This document shows, piece by piece, positions 21,989 through 33,669 of a stretch of DNA of 64,000 nucleotides. The stretch is taken from the NCBI RefSeq assembly GCF_905171765.1, contig NC_053390.1, positions 517,910,852 through 517,974,851 on the forward strand, read 5' to 3'. The notes beneath the pieces were generated by a model. The model had not been told where the DNA came from, searched no databases, and worked only from the letters and a program-made list of their open reading frames with translations. This stretch comes from Bufo bufo. Its lineage: Eukaryota > Chordata > Amphibia > Anura > Bufonidae. Position numbers and translations under genes: made by a program. Numbering within the stretch: the first letter of the stretch is position 1; each line of letters begins with the position of its first letter.

Positions 21989-22456
21989 AGGCTACTTTTA
22001 CACTAGCGTTTTCAATTCCGCTATTGAGATCTGTCATAGGATCTCAATAGCGGAAGAAAACGCTTCAGGTTTGTCCCCATTCATTGTCAATGGGAACAAA
22101 ACTGAACTGATTGAAACGGAATGCACCAAAATGCATTCCGTTCCATTTGGTTGCGTCTCCATTGCGGACAGAATAACGCTGCAAGCAGCGTTTTTCTGTC
22201 CGTGATGTGGTGCGGAGCAAAAAGGATTCGTCCTGACACACAATGTAAGTCAATGGGACGGATCTGTTTTCTCTGACACACTAGAAAACTGATCCGTCTC
22301 CCATTGACTTTCAATGGTGTTCATGACGGATCCGTCATGGCTAAATAAGACATAATACAACCGGATCCATTCATGACGGATGTATGGTTGTATTATTGTA
22401 ATGGAAGCGTTTTTGCAAATCCATGACGCAAAAAACGCTAGTGTGAAAGTAGCCTT
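21989..22456. mobile_element. MITE, family B
   Basis: The left end aggctacttttacactagcg is inverted relative to cgctagtgtgaaagtagcct at the right. The interior has mirrored blocks (ctattgagat/atctcaatag; gacggatccgtc). Non-coding. Confidence 0.75.
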
Positions 22457-22779
22457 AGGTACAATGCAGTTCCTTTCAAGGAGATCTGATCATGCAAAAT
22501 CCTGGACCAGTTTACTTCCTCAGAAGCGCTGTGCAGAACCTATGTCGGCAATCCGAGCAGATTTTATTTGAAGACCACCATTGCATGAAACCAAATGGAC
22601 CGCATTATAAGTCAATAGGGTTCATCAAGTGCAAGTGATATCCACTATGTGATGGATTCAGCTATGTGTTGTGATTTCCATTCAAGATGCAAGTGTGAGC
22701 TATGCCTTACAAGAATATACATATAGCGCCCTAGTAGGGGAAGAGAAACCGACCCAAAGTAAAATGGCAACACGGGTTT
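22457..22779. other. No gene seen
   Basis: Contains a short MITE-like tail (ccgcattataagtcaatagg) but no complete element or coding region. Confidence 0.35.
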
Positions 22780-23700
22780 CTTAATGTATTTCCTATTTGG
22801 CTATCTCTACAGATGTAGCAGGGTTAACACACAAACTCTTAACTCAAACTTCTTAACTCATCGCGTTATCTTGAAACAAAAGCCATTGAAAAGTAATTTA
22901 GGGTGTTTGCTTAACGCATTTAGCTTAGATTACACGTCTAATAAAGCATGTGTGTTAACTCTCTATATCATCTGCTAATTGTGGTGCAATTCCCAAAATT
23001 TAACTAGGAATGAAAGGAATTTCACTACATTATATAAAAGCAGCAAACAAATTTGCATTATCTGTTCAATCCTGAGCTGTGAATTTGGACTGTAGTTCAA
23101 TGAAAAAAAATCGAAGCAACATTTCCACCTTCGCAGACTTGCCAAGGCATTTATTTTTCATTCAATAAATTCAAATCGCTAAAGTTTACATTTTTTAATT
23201 GTATTCCTGCCTTGCTATGGCAGAAAAATGAGCTTGTGTTACCCTCGATAAATCACTCGCCAACAGATATAGAAAAGTCACTAGGGCTAACTGCAGCCGT
23301 AATGACCAAATGGTTAAATCATGGCTTTGTTCCCCTGCACAAGTAAATAATTTTGTGACAAAGCTATTTATTGTGGTGCCTCTGCGCGATAACAGATGCT
23401 CAGCTGAAAATTGTAAAACTTGTAACTCAATGAACTGACAGTTAAATTAACATAAATTTTATACTGCTGACAACAGGGAGAAAACACAGAAATGTAAATG
23501 TAAACGCTGCTTGAAAGAAGAAAGATATTCCAATGGAAACTGAGCAATTTGGTAATAAATAAGACAAAATAAGATGAAAACAACATTTATTTCCGCTAAC
23601 TAGTCAAAGTCCCCGGAGGAATTTACCATGTGCCTGGCAGTAAATAAAACCCACAACTTTACCGTTAAAAATAGGCAATGACCTATACATTTAAATAACC
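22780..23700. other. Low-repeat stretch, candidate conserved non-coding element
   Basis: About 900 bp with no inverted ends or internal repeats, in contrast to the flanks. It contains an octamer-like site (aaatttgcattatctg near 23048), several TTAAT/ATTAA homeodomain-type cores and cgataaatcactcg. No coding frame. Regulatory function is inferred only from the unique, AT-rich, motif-dense texture. Confidence 0.4.
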
Positions 23701-25190
23701 AGAGAACTGTTTCTTATTTGTTAAAGGGGTTGTCCAAGATAACAAAAAACTTGGCCAAAGACTGGATATGTGTTAAAGTAAGAAAATAAACTATACTCCC
23801 CCATTTATTTCCTGCCGCATCCACTCTGTTCCTCCTGACTAGGCTTGGTCATAAAGCAGTATATTCCACTGACCGCTAAGGCCAATGGTTGGCTGCAGCA
23901 GTCACTTGGGGCATACAGCTACGTCACTGCTGCATACTGACACAGTGATGATTGGAGCAGCAGCGCTGGATGGGTTAAAGGGTGAGTATAGCATCCTGCT
24001 CTTCCAACCCTTGACATTCACCCTGCGAAAAATACTGGTAAGGTTATGCTTGTGATGTTCATTTAGTATCTGTGGCTGGATTCCGGCTTTCTGCTCCACC
24101 AACGCCACAATCACATGCTGGAGCCCAACAGATACCATTCACTATAATGGGGGCCGAAGAGTTTCTGGCATGAAGACTGGCATTTTGGCAGAGAAGATGC
24201 TGCTGCATGCAGCAGAATTTCATAATTTTTTGCCAGATGTGAACCTAGCCTTACCTGCACCCTTTGTTATGGTTGCCTCTTGACCAGTGACCTGCACAGT
24301 CTTTGGTGAAGACAGTCTTATTTGTTCTGATATTTGGCTATCCTATCCACTTTATTGTAATTTGGATTTTCCACACTATAAAAGTGATAGTGTGTCAGGA
24401 TATGCCATCACTTACCGGTCAGTGAGGTTCTGAGTGCTGGGAACCCACGATCATAAGAATAAAGTAGAAGTTCCTTCACAGGTTTTCCCTGCACATCAGT
24501 GCTTCTGGACACCCACTGTGCAGGCCCATCTCCTTGAAGTGCTTTTTGTTATATACTGCTTCTAAACAATTGCCCCCAATGCCCTTTTGCTAAGGGCTCT
24601 TTGCTGAAGTTTGGTCTTTGGCTAACTCCCCCCGTGGTCTTCACTTTTGTTAACCCACTACTTTACTCCTCCTTAGGCCTGTACTTTTTATTTGGGCTCA
24701 ATTTATTGCTTGTATGCTTCAAGCTTATAATCTCTTTTTTCTATAACACTGTTTGTTACTACTATAATGTTATGTTTCTGATATTGCTGTACATTGCTTT
24801 TATAAGCTTGGCCTGTTTTACCTTGTGATGTTTGTATCGTATTCCTTTTGGCACTGTGTACAGATAACCTTTTACTTTGCTAAACTTGAACAAATTGAAA
24901 AAAAAAACACAAATAAGTGATAGGGAGATATAATGGCAGGTCCTACAATACCCCAAGTCTTTGGCTTCAGGTCTCTAACTCAAAAGCAGACACTTAATAG
25001 ACCCTCCAGTCTGGAGCTCAAAAGTGATAGGCCAGATCTTGCTCTTTGACTGCTTTTAGTTCAGCTCCATTAAGGCAGAGCCATCTGTGACTCTTATGAA
25101 AACTGAACCAATGATGAGATGGTCTCAACCTTAGACTAAGCACTGTAGTTAAACGGTAGTCACAGATCACAGTTCTGTGCTAATGGAGCT
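23701..25190. other. MITE fragments and unclassified DNA
   Basis: A MITE left end at 23722 (ttaaaggggttgtccaagat) and a MITE right end near 24230-24253 (gccagatgtgaacctagcct) are visible, without matching partners. 24254-25190 shows no gene; the short ORFs are hydrophobic low-complexity readings. Confidence 0.4.
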
Positions 25191-25560
25191 TGAAGAGGTT
25201 TTCCAAGATTTTGATACTGATGACCTATCCTCATCATCTCATCATAGGTTGTCAATATCTGATCGGTGCTGGTCCAACACCCGGGGCCCCCCCCCCCCCT
25301 TTGATCAGCTGTTTGAAGAGACCATGGTGCTCTGGTGAGCACAGCGGCCTCATCCTGGACCAGTGACGTCAGGTTCATTGGTCACATGACCTAGGCCCAA
25401 CTCAGTCCCTTTCATATAAATGGGACTGAGCTATAATACCAATCACAGTCGCTATCCAATGGACAGCGCTGTGCCTGGTAAGCTGCGAGGAGACTGCGGC
25501 GCTCACAGGACAGTGCTGAGGATAGGTCATCAATATCAAAATCTCGGAAACCCCCTTTAA
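25191..25560. mobile_element. MITE with gatgacctatcctc / gaggataggtcatc arms
   Basis: Left side: gaggttttccaagattttga then tactgatgacctatcctc. Right side: gaggataggtcatcaatatc then aaaatctcggaaacccccttt. These are inverted. The interior includes tgatcagctgtttgaagaga, shared with the copy at 48757-49123. A C-run lies near 25287-25299. Confidence 0.65.
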
Positions 25561-26426
25561 CTAAAAAGCGGCCATGGAGCATAATTTTCGGAAAATAAAT
25601 AATGAGTATTTGTCCCCTGTAGGTTCTGACTTACATATAATTTTTGAGCTCCTAACTGGAGAATCTCTTTAATAGTTAATAGCTTTAATGTTGATTCATA
25701 ACTTGGGGGCTGTCATGTCCTCCATGCAGTCTGTCCAATTAGAGACAAAAGTGCAGATCTCATTTTACTGTTTAGTTCTACACTATATGCATCAGTCTCT
25801 CTCTTACTACTGATAATGATGCAGAAACAGGAAGATGTGATCAGTGCGGCCCATTATGCATGTGCATTTACAGTTCCATTGATTTCAATAGGAATTCTAT
25901 TAACATAACTTGGAAATTCAGCAATCTCCATGCTATGATGAAGATGCATTTACACAATACACTCCTGCATTCTAGCAATCAGAAGGTGTTCAGGTAAACT
26001 AAACTCCAATTATACAATGTGATTACTCACTTTAATTACCCCTAAATGGCCACAATATGATTTTTTTATGACAGTCATTATAGGGTTTAAATACAAGGCG
26101 ATGCCTTTTTATGACCTGGAATAATAGCTGCATGGACTATTGTGTAGCTATAAGCAGAAACCCTTTTTTTATGTTTCTGGCGTCTAAAATTGTATTTGTG
26201 CCTTTTAGGTAGAAGGACATTAGAGAGGGTATACGCACTGCATAGTGGACAAAGTCCCTTAAAATATGCCAGATTTATTGAGCTGCTGCCTTTGGAAATG
26301 TGCCAGATACTGCAGAGATTTTATGGGCTGCATTTCAAGTTGTCTTTTAAAGGATCCAACTGTTGATCAAGGTTAGAAGAGATACATTCCTAAACCCATG
26401 CCTCCATATTTCTAACATGCAGTTAT
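25561..26426. other. No gene seen
   Basis: Mixed, mostly AT-rich sequence with no recognisable element boundary or coding domain. Confidence 0.35.
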
Positions 26427-26870
26427 AGGGATTCTGCCACCATCAAAATAAGCATACCACCAGCTAGAGTAGGTGCCTTGAAAGATAACCTTACCTTTCT
26501 TGTGAAAATCTGGCCCTTAATGTTGAGAAATACTTTTTATCTTACTACAAATAAGGTTTTCTGTGCATCATCGTGGGGCTGCTCATTTTGGTGCACCTGG
26601 CTGCCCCTGCATCATCGCTACCGTCTATGAAATCTCAGGGACTGTCTATCACACAAGAGAGGGAGGCCTGGGCATTGTTACTGGCAGAACAATGGTTCAC
26701 CAAATGGAGTGTCCCAGCCCATAGTGCGTCAAAAAACGTATAAGCATAAAAATAAGCATTTCACAGGATTGGAAGACGGGATTCTCAGAAGAAAGATATG
26801 GTAATATTTCGGGCATCTACATGGTGGTACGCTTACTTTGAAACTCATTTTGGAGGTGACACACTCACTT
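26427..26870. mobile_element. MITE with agggattctgccaccatcaa end
   Basis: The left end agggattctgccaccatcaa and right region catggtggtacgcttacttt followed by ttttggaggtgacac form an imperfect inverted pair, with mirrored aataagcataccacca inside. Non-coding. Confidence 0.5.
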
Positions 26871-27660
26871 ATTTTTCACTATTTCACATCAGCCATTTCT
26901 CCTCCTCCCCTTGCCTCCTGTACTGATCATTCATAATACACTGCTAAAATACACCATGAGAGAGGCAGAGACAAAATGAATTTACAGCTTCACCGGATTA
27001 CAGGTGTTGTCCTCAGAAGTATGAGAGGGGAGGGGGAGGTGCAAAGAGAGGGGCATATACAAAGACCTTGCTGTTGACTACTACCTTAGTATTCTACTAC
27101 CTCACCCCAGAGCTGGATTCACAGCTACACTGCTGTCCTCATTGTAGCAAAGTGTGTACAAGCAGGATCTCCTCTTGTGTGTGTCATGGGTGACATGATA
27201 TCAGCTAGTTCACTAGCTCAGGGAGAACTGGTATTTAAAGATGGAGCCTAAAGAGGTAAAAACTAGTGATACGTGCAAGAATCAAGTGATATAATTGTCA
27301 GATATAGTGTTATTAGCCATTTACACACACAGAGGCTTATTCCTAATTAGAATTCACCTAAAATGACAGGTATGATTTCAATTAAATAGTGGTTAAACTA
27401 CTGACAAGGTTTCACAGTGATATGCTGTAATTGTTTTGTGCATTTTGACAATTTTAACATATAATACTGTAGCTATCCTTTCCACTGATCATATTGTTTA
27501 AAACAGCATTTACAACTGCCTTTGAAACAGGCTTGTCTAAAGCTGGCCCATACATATAGTCAAGCTGGGTGTATGAGGGATCTACAGTATTTAAATTAAC
27601 CTGATCATACCTCCAGGACTTAAAAAGCTGGCTCTCCTTATACCTTTGCATGGAGCTATA
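26871..27660. other. No gene seen
   Basis: No coding domain or element ends identified. The ORF near 27454-27651 has no recognisable motif. Confidence 0.3.
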
Positions 27661-27679
27661 ACCAGAATATGGAATGTGT

Positions 27680-28380
27680 TGCCCTCCTCAGGTTTGCGCC
27701 TCTCAGACCTTTTTTCAGAATCACCGTGAACTTGGTTCCTTTATTTTGGAACTACCTAACTTCCTTTTCTCCCTGGCACCTGTATTGCAACTTTGTAGTG
27801 AGTTAACCCATTTTGAGACATGTCTACTTCTGTTCCTCGACATGCTATATCCACGATATACAATATTTTGGTCACTGAGGTGACAGGAGACAAGGTGAAC
27901 AATGCTAGAACCAATACTCCTGAATTTATATCTTCCTGGGAAAGGGAGATGGGTACCCACCTTTGTAAAAACCAATAGGATAAATTGATGTTTTTCACAT
28001 ATGTCGGCTTCAGGAGCTTAATTATAAGATATTATCGAGGTGTCATAGAACACCAGCTACATGACATAAATTCTATTCCTCAGTAGCAAACACTTGGTGA
28101 GGTACGGCCATAGAAGGGACAATGCTTCATATGTGGTTGGAGTGTTTCGGTGTTGGTCCTTTGTGTTGAGGGATTTTCACCTTACATAATTCCCTCTGCC
28201 GATCTTTTGTACCTACTTGGCCTGAGATTGCACTATTGTCTATGTTCCCTGGTCCCTTTTCCAAGACCGTGAAGGGGATTTTACAATTTTTCATTTTAGC
28301 AAACTGACAAATAATCCATGTAGGTGGAGATCAGACAATAGATGCACTTCAGTGTGTAGAGTAGGTCAGGCCTGAGGATC
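27680..28380 (+). pseudogene. Tx1/L1-type LINE, 3' coding fragment
   Basis: Frames interrupted by many stops still show pieces resembling the C-terminal part of Tx1/L1 reverse transcriptases. These are SWEREMG (about 27935), then text like FFTYVGFRSL (about 27990), and near the end SKTVKGILQFFILAN followed after a stop by QIIHVGGDQ (about 28260-28340). The RT catalytic core is not present. The family call rests on similarity judged by eye and could be wrong at clade level. Confidence 0.45.
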
Positions 28381-29050
28381 ATAACTCGACTGCAGTCTTC
28401 ATTCAATCCTGGTCCCCCTGGTCTCAGTCTGGAAATTTCTCAGCGTTTCATGATTGGCTTGAAAGGGGTAGACTCGCCACTCCCAGTCCTAGGAAGATTA
28501 CAGTACTGACCCCCTCCTTCAGCTGTCCTCCCGTCTCTGTCTAGTCTTTGTCAGTCTTTTGTAGACAAATCTTAGATTGTTTTACTTACTTTCGTTCATT
28601 TATATTATATTGTGTTAGTATTTTAACATATTCAGCTACTACATGTATTCCATGCTGAGTGTACAGAGCCCTGTAAACAATGAGGCTGCACCCCATGGGC
28701 TCTTAAAACAGCTGATTGTCAGTGGTGCAGAGAGTTGGACTCAGGTTATCAATAGATGACAGAATTTCTTGAAATCCGTTTGAGTCTGATTCTAGCTAAT
28801 CTGTCGGAATAAATTCGACCCAAATAGAAAGTGCTCAAATTGACTTGAAAAGTTATATGTGATATTCTGGGGTCTTCTAGGACTGTATGGAACTACGTTC
28901 AAGCTCTTTAATGCTCAAACAGTATTAGTAATCTTAAAGTGGCAACAACATATATGGCTATACGTAAACACATGACTGATAGTAATAAACAGTTTAAAAA
29001 CACACAGCCAGATTTGTTGCTCTTTAAAATATAATAAAGTATTCCAAGTG
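28381..29050. other. No gene seen
   Basis: AT-rich sequence without identifiable element ends or domains. Confidence 0.3.
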
Positions 29051-29299
29051 TTGTCAGACAGTGTTTATACACACAGTGTAGTATCGAAAGAAGCAATGTC
29101 TTGGATTGTACAAGCAGCCCAAAAACTATTCTTTAATGGGGGCAGAGGCCTGCCTGTGTTTATACACATGATAATATTAGAAAAAGCAGTGGCTTGTTCT
29201 GAACAAGCGGTTTACAAATTATTCTGTAACTGGGTAGATAACTGTCATGCAGCACCAGCACTGTATAGAACCTGACAAACAGGAGATGTGCAGCTTTGT

Positions 29300-29510
29300 A
29301 TGGTCAGTAGTGGCACTAGTAGCAGCACTAGCAGCAGAGTATGGTATCTGATGGTCAGGGGATGTACGGTTGTATAGGGAAGGCAGCAGCAGCAGCAGTA
29401 GTAGTAGCACAGTATGGAACTTGACTGACAAGGCAGGAGATGTGCAACTTTATAGTGTTAGTAGTAGTGGAAGTAGGGGGAGTAGCAGCTGCAACAGCAG
29501 CCGTAACAAT
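29300..29510. repeat. CAG/TAG-type simple repeat region
   Basis: Short, impure runs of gcagcagcag and tagtagtag (about 29315-29335, 29382-29408, 29457-29500). Frames through it give poly-Ser or poly-Leu artefacts. Confidence 0.7.
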
Positions 29511-29596
29511 ACAGTTTGTAACATGATAGACAGGCGGACAACGGCAGTGGCATCATTGGGCTGGTGATATATAGCCACTGCCAGCAATGACAGATC

Positions 29597-32575
29597 TATT
29601 CATTGGCAAAAGACGGAGGTGTGTGAAAATTCTCACCAATCCACGTCTGAGTAATTTTCAGAAATGTAGTATTTCGTAAACTTGTCAATGTGACAATGAC
29701 ACCTGCCGCACTGAATATCCTCTCTGATAGTACACTGGAGGCAGGACAAGTCAGAATACAAACAGCAAACTGGACTAGTTCTTGCCACTGTTCTAATCAT
29801 CTTCCCCAGAAATTGACTGGGTCAGGGAACAGGGTATATGCCACAGAAAGGGAACAGCCAAGGTATGACTGAACCTAGTTTTTCAGGTGGTGTGTATCCA
29901 TCTGCTAATGTGCATCAAGCTGGTGCAGCACTTGAAAAAACTGTTCCAACATATTCAGTAAACTGTATTAGCTGCTGTTGGTGTTGCTGCAGCTCCTGCT
30001 ACTTGTTGTAGAACTAGCGCTGGTAGAGATGGCAGGAGGTTATTGTCTTAGTGGGGATAGGTTGGTCCCCCTGGTCAGACAGCTGGGTACAGAGTGTATT
30101 TTGGTTATACAATTTTGCCTCCCTTTTGGTATCAGGAAAATATTCCCTGATTGTGCTTTTATAGGGACAGTCTAAAAGAATTGCTAACCAACAGTCATCA
30201 CTTTGCTTGAAGCACATAAGCAATCAAGCGTGCACCTAGTTATTTCAGGCTCCACCAAATTTGTCATGTGGTCCATGCAGGGAGCATGTCTTATATCCCT
30301 CATATGCAATGCTGCCACAATGTTCCTGCCATTGTCACTAACTACACTGCCCACTTAATTGGTGGGGAGACATCCAGTAAGAAATATAATGCTTGTTGTC
30401 CATTAGCAACTGATTCGCTGTGTGGCTTCTCTCGCATAGGCTCCTTGGTTGTAATACAGCATGGCAACATTTCAGTTTACATATACAAAAGGAGGGAGGT
30501 GAATTGGAAGCAACACTCTGCACTGTTTCTGTTCAGGATGGGAAGATGTCCATTAAGGAGGACGTGAAGGAGGTGGAAAAGAACCTGGTGTGAGAACCAG
30601 ACCAACACGAACCAACACTACTGCAGTGACTGCTGCCATGCAAAACACTGACTCAGTGGGCTGTGAATGTAACGTTCCAGCCCATAACAGCTGATCCATG
30701 CACCTTGCCACACAACTACAATTCTAAGGGGTGCACATCGCATGAGTATACAAGGAAGGAATGGATTTTTTCAATTAATAATGGCGGATAAGTATGTTTC
30801 ATCTAGGCTGAGTGCACATTATCACTTTCCAAGGCAGAGGAATCCACTAAGTGGTATGGCCCTGACTGCACCACCTGTAACTTGGCCAGTTGAGAGTTTA
30901 TCTGGCACACAAGCAGATTACTGGGACTGTATTGTTGTTTCTTACCCACATATTCAATTATGGATGACTGATGTTGGATCAAAGGACAAGGAGGAGGAGT
31001 AATCTGAGTAGGATAAGCAGTGGCAGATGATGCTGATGACAACAATGACACTTTACTACTTGTGGATGTGGCCCGGCTGCTACAAAGATGATGGGGAGAA
31101 AAAAGACAGTCTTGTTCCAATTGCTGAATCACAGCTCTGACTAGTCAATTGTTGTAAGTGGTAACTGTCAATAAATGGTAAGTCTAAATCTCATAGCCAC
31201 CACATACAAACCTCCATGAAAGCATAACCTTTATTATATCTTTAAAATAACATGGATGGTGATAAAACCCAAAATAGAATAAAATAGATTATAGGTAGGG
31301 AGATATGGTATCTCTATTTCTAGCATCCCTGCCTATAAATGGAAGGAATTGCTTGATCCCTCATGGCTTAGGCTACTTTCACACCTGCGTTAGGGTGCGG
31401 ATCCGTCTAGTATCTGCACAGACGGATACGCACCTATAATGCAAACGCTTGTATCCGTTCAGAACGGATCCGTTTGCATTACCATGAAGAAAAAAAAAGA
31501 TTATTTTTTTTTCTGTTCATGATAATGCAAACGGATCCGTTTTGACTTACACTGAAAGTCAATGGGAGGCGGATCCGTTTTCAATAGCACCATATTGTGT
31601 CAGTGAAAACGGATCCGTCCCCATTGACTTACATTGTGTGCCAGGACGGATCCGTTTGGCTCAGTTTCATCAGACGGACATCAAAACGCTGCAAGCAGCA
31701 TTTTGGTGTCCACCTCCAGAGCGGAATGGAGGCTGAACGAAGGCAAACTGATGCATTCTGAACGGATCCTTAACCATTCAGAATGCATTAGGGCTAAACT
31801 GATCAGTTTTGGGCCGCTTGGGAGAGCCCTGAAACGGATCTCACAAGTGGACACAGAAACGCCAGTGTGAAAGTAGCCTAAGTTTTAGTCTGAAGAGCTT
31901 GCAGACTGCTGTGGTTTTGTCCAACATACAATCATCATAATAGTCATTATCCTCCACACTTTTCTCAAATCTGTGATATATCATGCCCCCAGTACCACTG
32001 CCACCACAATTACCAGTGCACCTACCACCACTACCATGGCTACAAGTACCACTACTAAGACCACCAACACAGCTATGCATTTTGGTCATCGGGCCCTGTG
32101 CCTTCACCTGAACCTCCTCCTCATGGAAGTCCAGTCCAAGCACTGCCTGTTCTCAAACAACTCATCAACAGGAGGACGATCTCTTTATCTTCTCTAGCAC
32201 CCAGGGTGTTTTATTAGGAAAAAAGAAGTTCCCCCACTAGTAGTTGGCAGTGAAGACAGATGATGTAAATGAAAGGCTTCTCTGGGGCTGCAAGGAGGAA
32301 GAGCAAAAGGAATGTGTGGAACCCTAGCTAAAAGGCATGGTGTCAGATTCAGACGTAACATCCGTATCATCCTGCTGAGATGATGAGTGCACCATCCAGT
32401 CCACAATGTCATCCTATTCCTCCACAATAATAACTTGTTGCCTAGTGAAAGTGAAGGAGAACTGTGGCTTGTTACCACTACAGGCTAGGCTGCTGATGCC
32501 AACTGTGCTGCTTGCAGTACTACAGCCACGCACATTCTCACTTGCGGATGATGTGGCATGGCTTTTGTTTTCCAT
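29597..32575 (-). pseudogene. hAT (BED-finger) transposase pseudogene
   Basis: An hAT cut-and-paste transposase with many stops and shifts, read on the minus strand from an ATG at 32575. A BED-type zinc-finger region is visible around 31890-32010 (SVEDNDYYDDC...DKTTAVCKLF). The linker after it reads IIEYVGKKQQYSPSN and LAKLQVVQSGPYHLVDSSA (30800-30960). The catalytic-core segment reads VVSDNGRNIVAALHMRDIRH (30250-30360). LLDCPYKSTIREYFPDTKRE lies at 30100-30180. The C-terminal hATC dimerisation segment reads CPASSVLSERIFSAAGV (29690-29740). Family B MITE sequence (31371-31878) interrupts it just after the finger. The domain order is that of an autonomous hAT; the copy is dead. Confidence 0.8.
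31371..31878. mobile_element. MITE, family B, inserted in the hAT pseudogene
   Basis: The left end ggctactttcacacctgcgt mirrors the right end gccagtgtgaaagtagcc, flanked by tta and taa. The interior shows ggatccgt palindromes. The segment just outside it at 31140-31370 is also non-hAT and unclassified. Confidence 0.8.
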
Positions 32576-33481
32576 TACCCCTCATTTACCAGATATTTTA
32601 TTTTAAAGCATATTTAAACAATGAAAAGTGACAGGTTTGGTACACTGATTATTGAATGAGGAAACTTTACAGCAGGTTTTCAAAATAAACACGCAATTGC
32701 ACAACGTTAAGGCTGGGTTCACACGGGCGTTGCGGGAAAAGGTGCGGGTGCATTGCGGGAACATGCGTGATTTTTCCGCGCGAGTGCAAAACATTGTAAT
32801 GCGTTTTGCACGCGCGTGAGAAAAATCGGCATGTTTGGTACCCACATGTTTGGGATCGGGGTTGTGTAGATTGTATTATTTTCCCTTATAACATGGTTAT
32901 AAGTGAAAATAATAGCATTCTTAAATACAGAATGCATAGTACAATAGCGCTGGAGGGGTTAAAAAAATAATGATAATAATTTAACTCACCTTAATCCACT
33001 TGCTCGCGCAGCCGGCATCTCTTTTGTCTTCTTCTTTGCTGTGTACAGGAAAAGGACCTGTGGTGACGTCACTCCGGTCATCACATGGTCCATCACATGA
33101 TCCATCACCATGGTAAAAGATCATGTGATGGAGTGAAGACCAGAGTGATGTGACCACAGGTCCTTTACCTGTACACAGCAAAGAAGACAAAAGAGATGCC
33201 GGCTGTGCGAGCAAGTGGATTAAGGTGAGTTAAATTATTTTTTATTATTTTTTAACCCCTCCAGCGCTATTGTACTATGCATTCTGTATTTAAGAATGCT
33301 ATTATTTTCCCTTATAACCATGTTATAAGGGAAAATAATAATGATCGGGTCTCCATCCCGATCATCTCCTAGCAACCGTGCGTGAAAATCGCACCGCATC
33401 CGCACTTGCTTGAGGATGCTTGCGATTTTCACTCAGCCCCATTCAATTCTATGGGGCCTGCGTTGCTTGATAAACGCACAA

Positions 33482-33574
33482 ATTGTAAGGCTGTTACCAG
33501 CCTGCATTTGTGGGAGGGGCGTCTGGCTATTTATTCACCTTCCCTCCGTTCAGCCAGGCGCCCGAGCCTCACGC
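33482..33574 (+). repeat. Split direct repeat A1
   Basis: It starts attgtaaggctgttaccagc and ends cgcccgagcctcacgc. It is repeated as A2 at 39409-39501 with one visible substitution (accttccc versus acctttcc). Confidence 0.9.
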
Positions 33575-33669
33575 ATCACAGCGTATCGCGCTCCTTCTTC
33601 CGACCAGTGTCTTTACTTCCGGTATACTGTGATCACGTGCCGCCGACGTCCGCATCGCTACACGCCAGC

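Larger units (their letters stand above)
29051..32700 (-). mobile_element. Decayed autonomous hAT element (body)
   Basis: A minus-strand hAT transposase pseudogene (29597-32575) with its non-coding downstream part at lower coordinates. That part contains cag/tag-rich simple repeats at 29300-29510 (e.g. gcagcagcagcagcagtagt). Its upstream side carries diverged tandem units with the shared text ggtacac..tatta and gcaattgcac at 32638-32705. These continue at 39857 and 39973, beyond a large insertion. The exact ends were not found. Confidence 0.6.

Noticed and set aside
24601..24828. Hydrophobic 75-residue ORF as a membrane protein
   Set aside because: T-rich low-complexity DNA; no start context, conservation or neighbouring coding evidence.
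29219..29431. Leucine-rich ORF resembling a signal peptide
   Set aside because: Frame through a CAG/TAG simple repeat.
32981..33214. ORF in the hairpin near 33.1 kb
   Set aside because: Lies across the internal palindrome of the family D MITE and has no recognisable domain.
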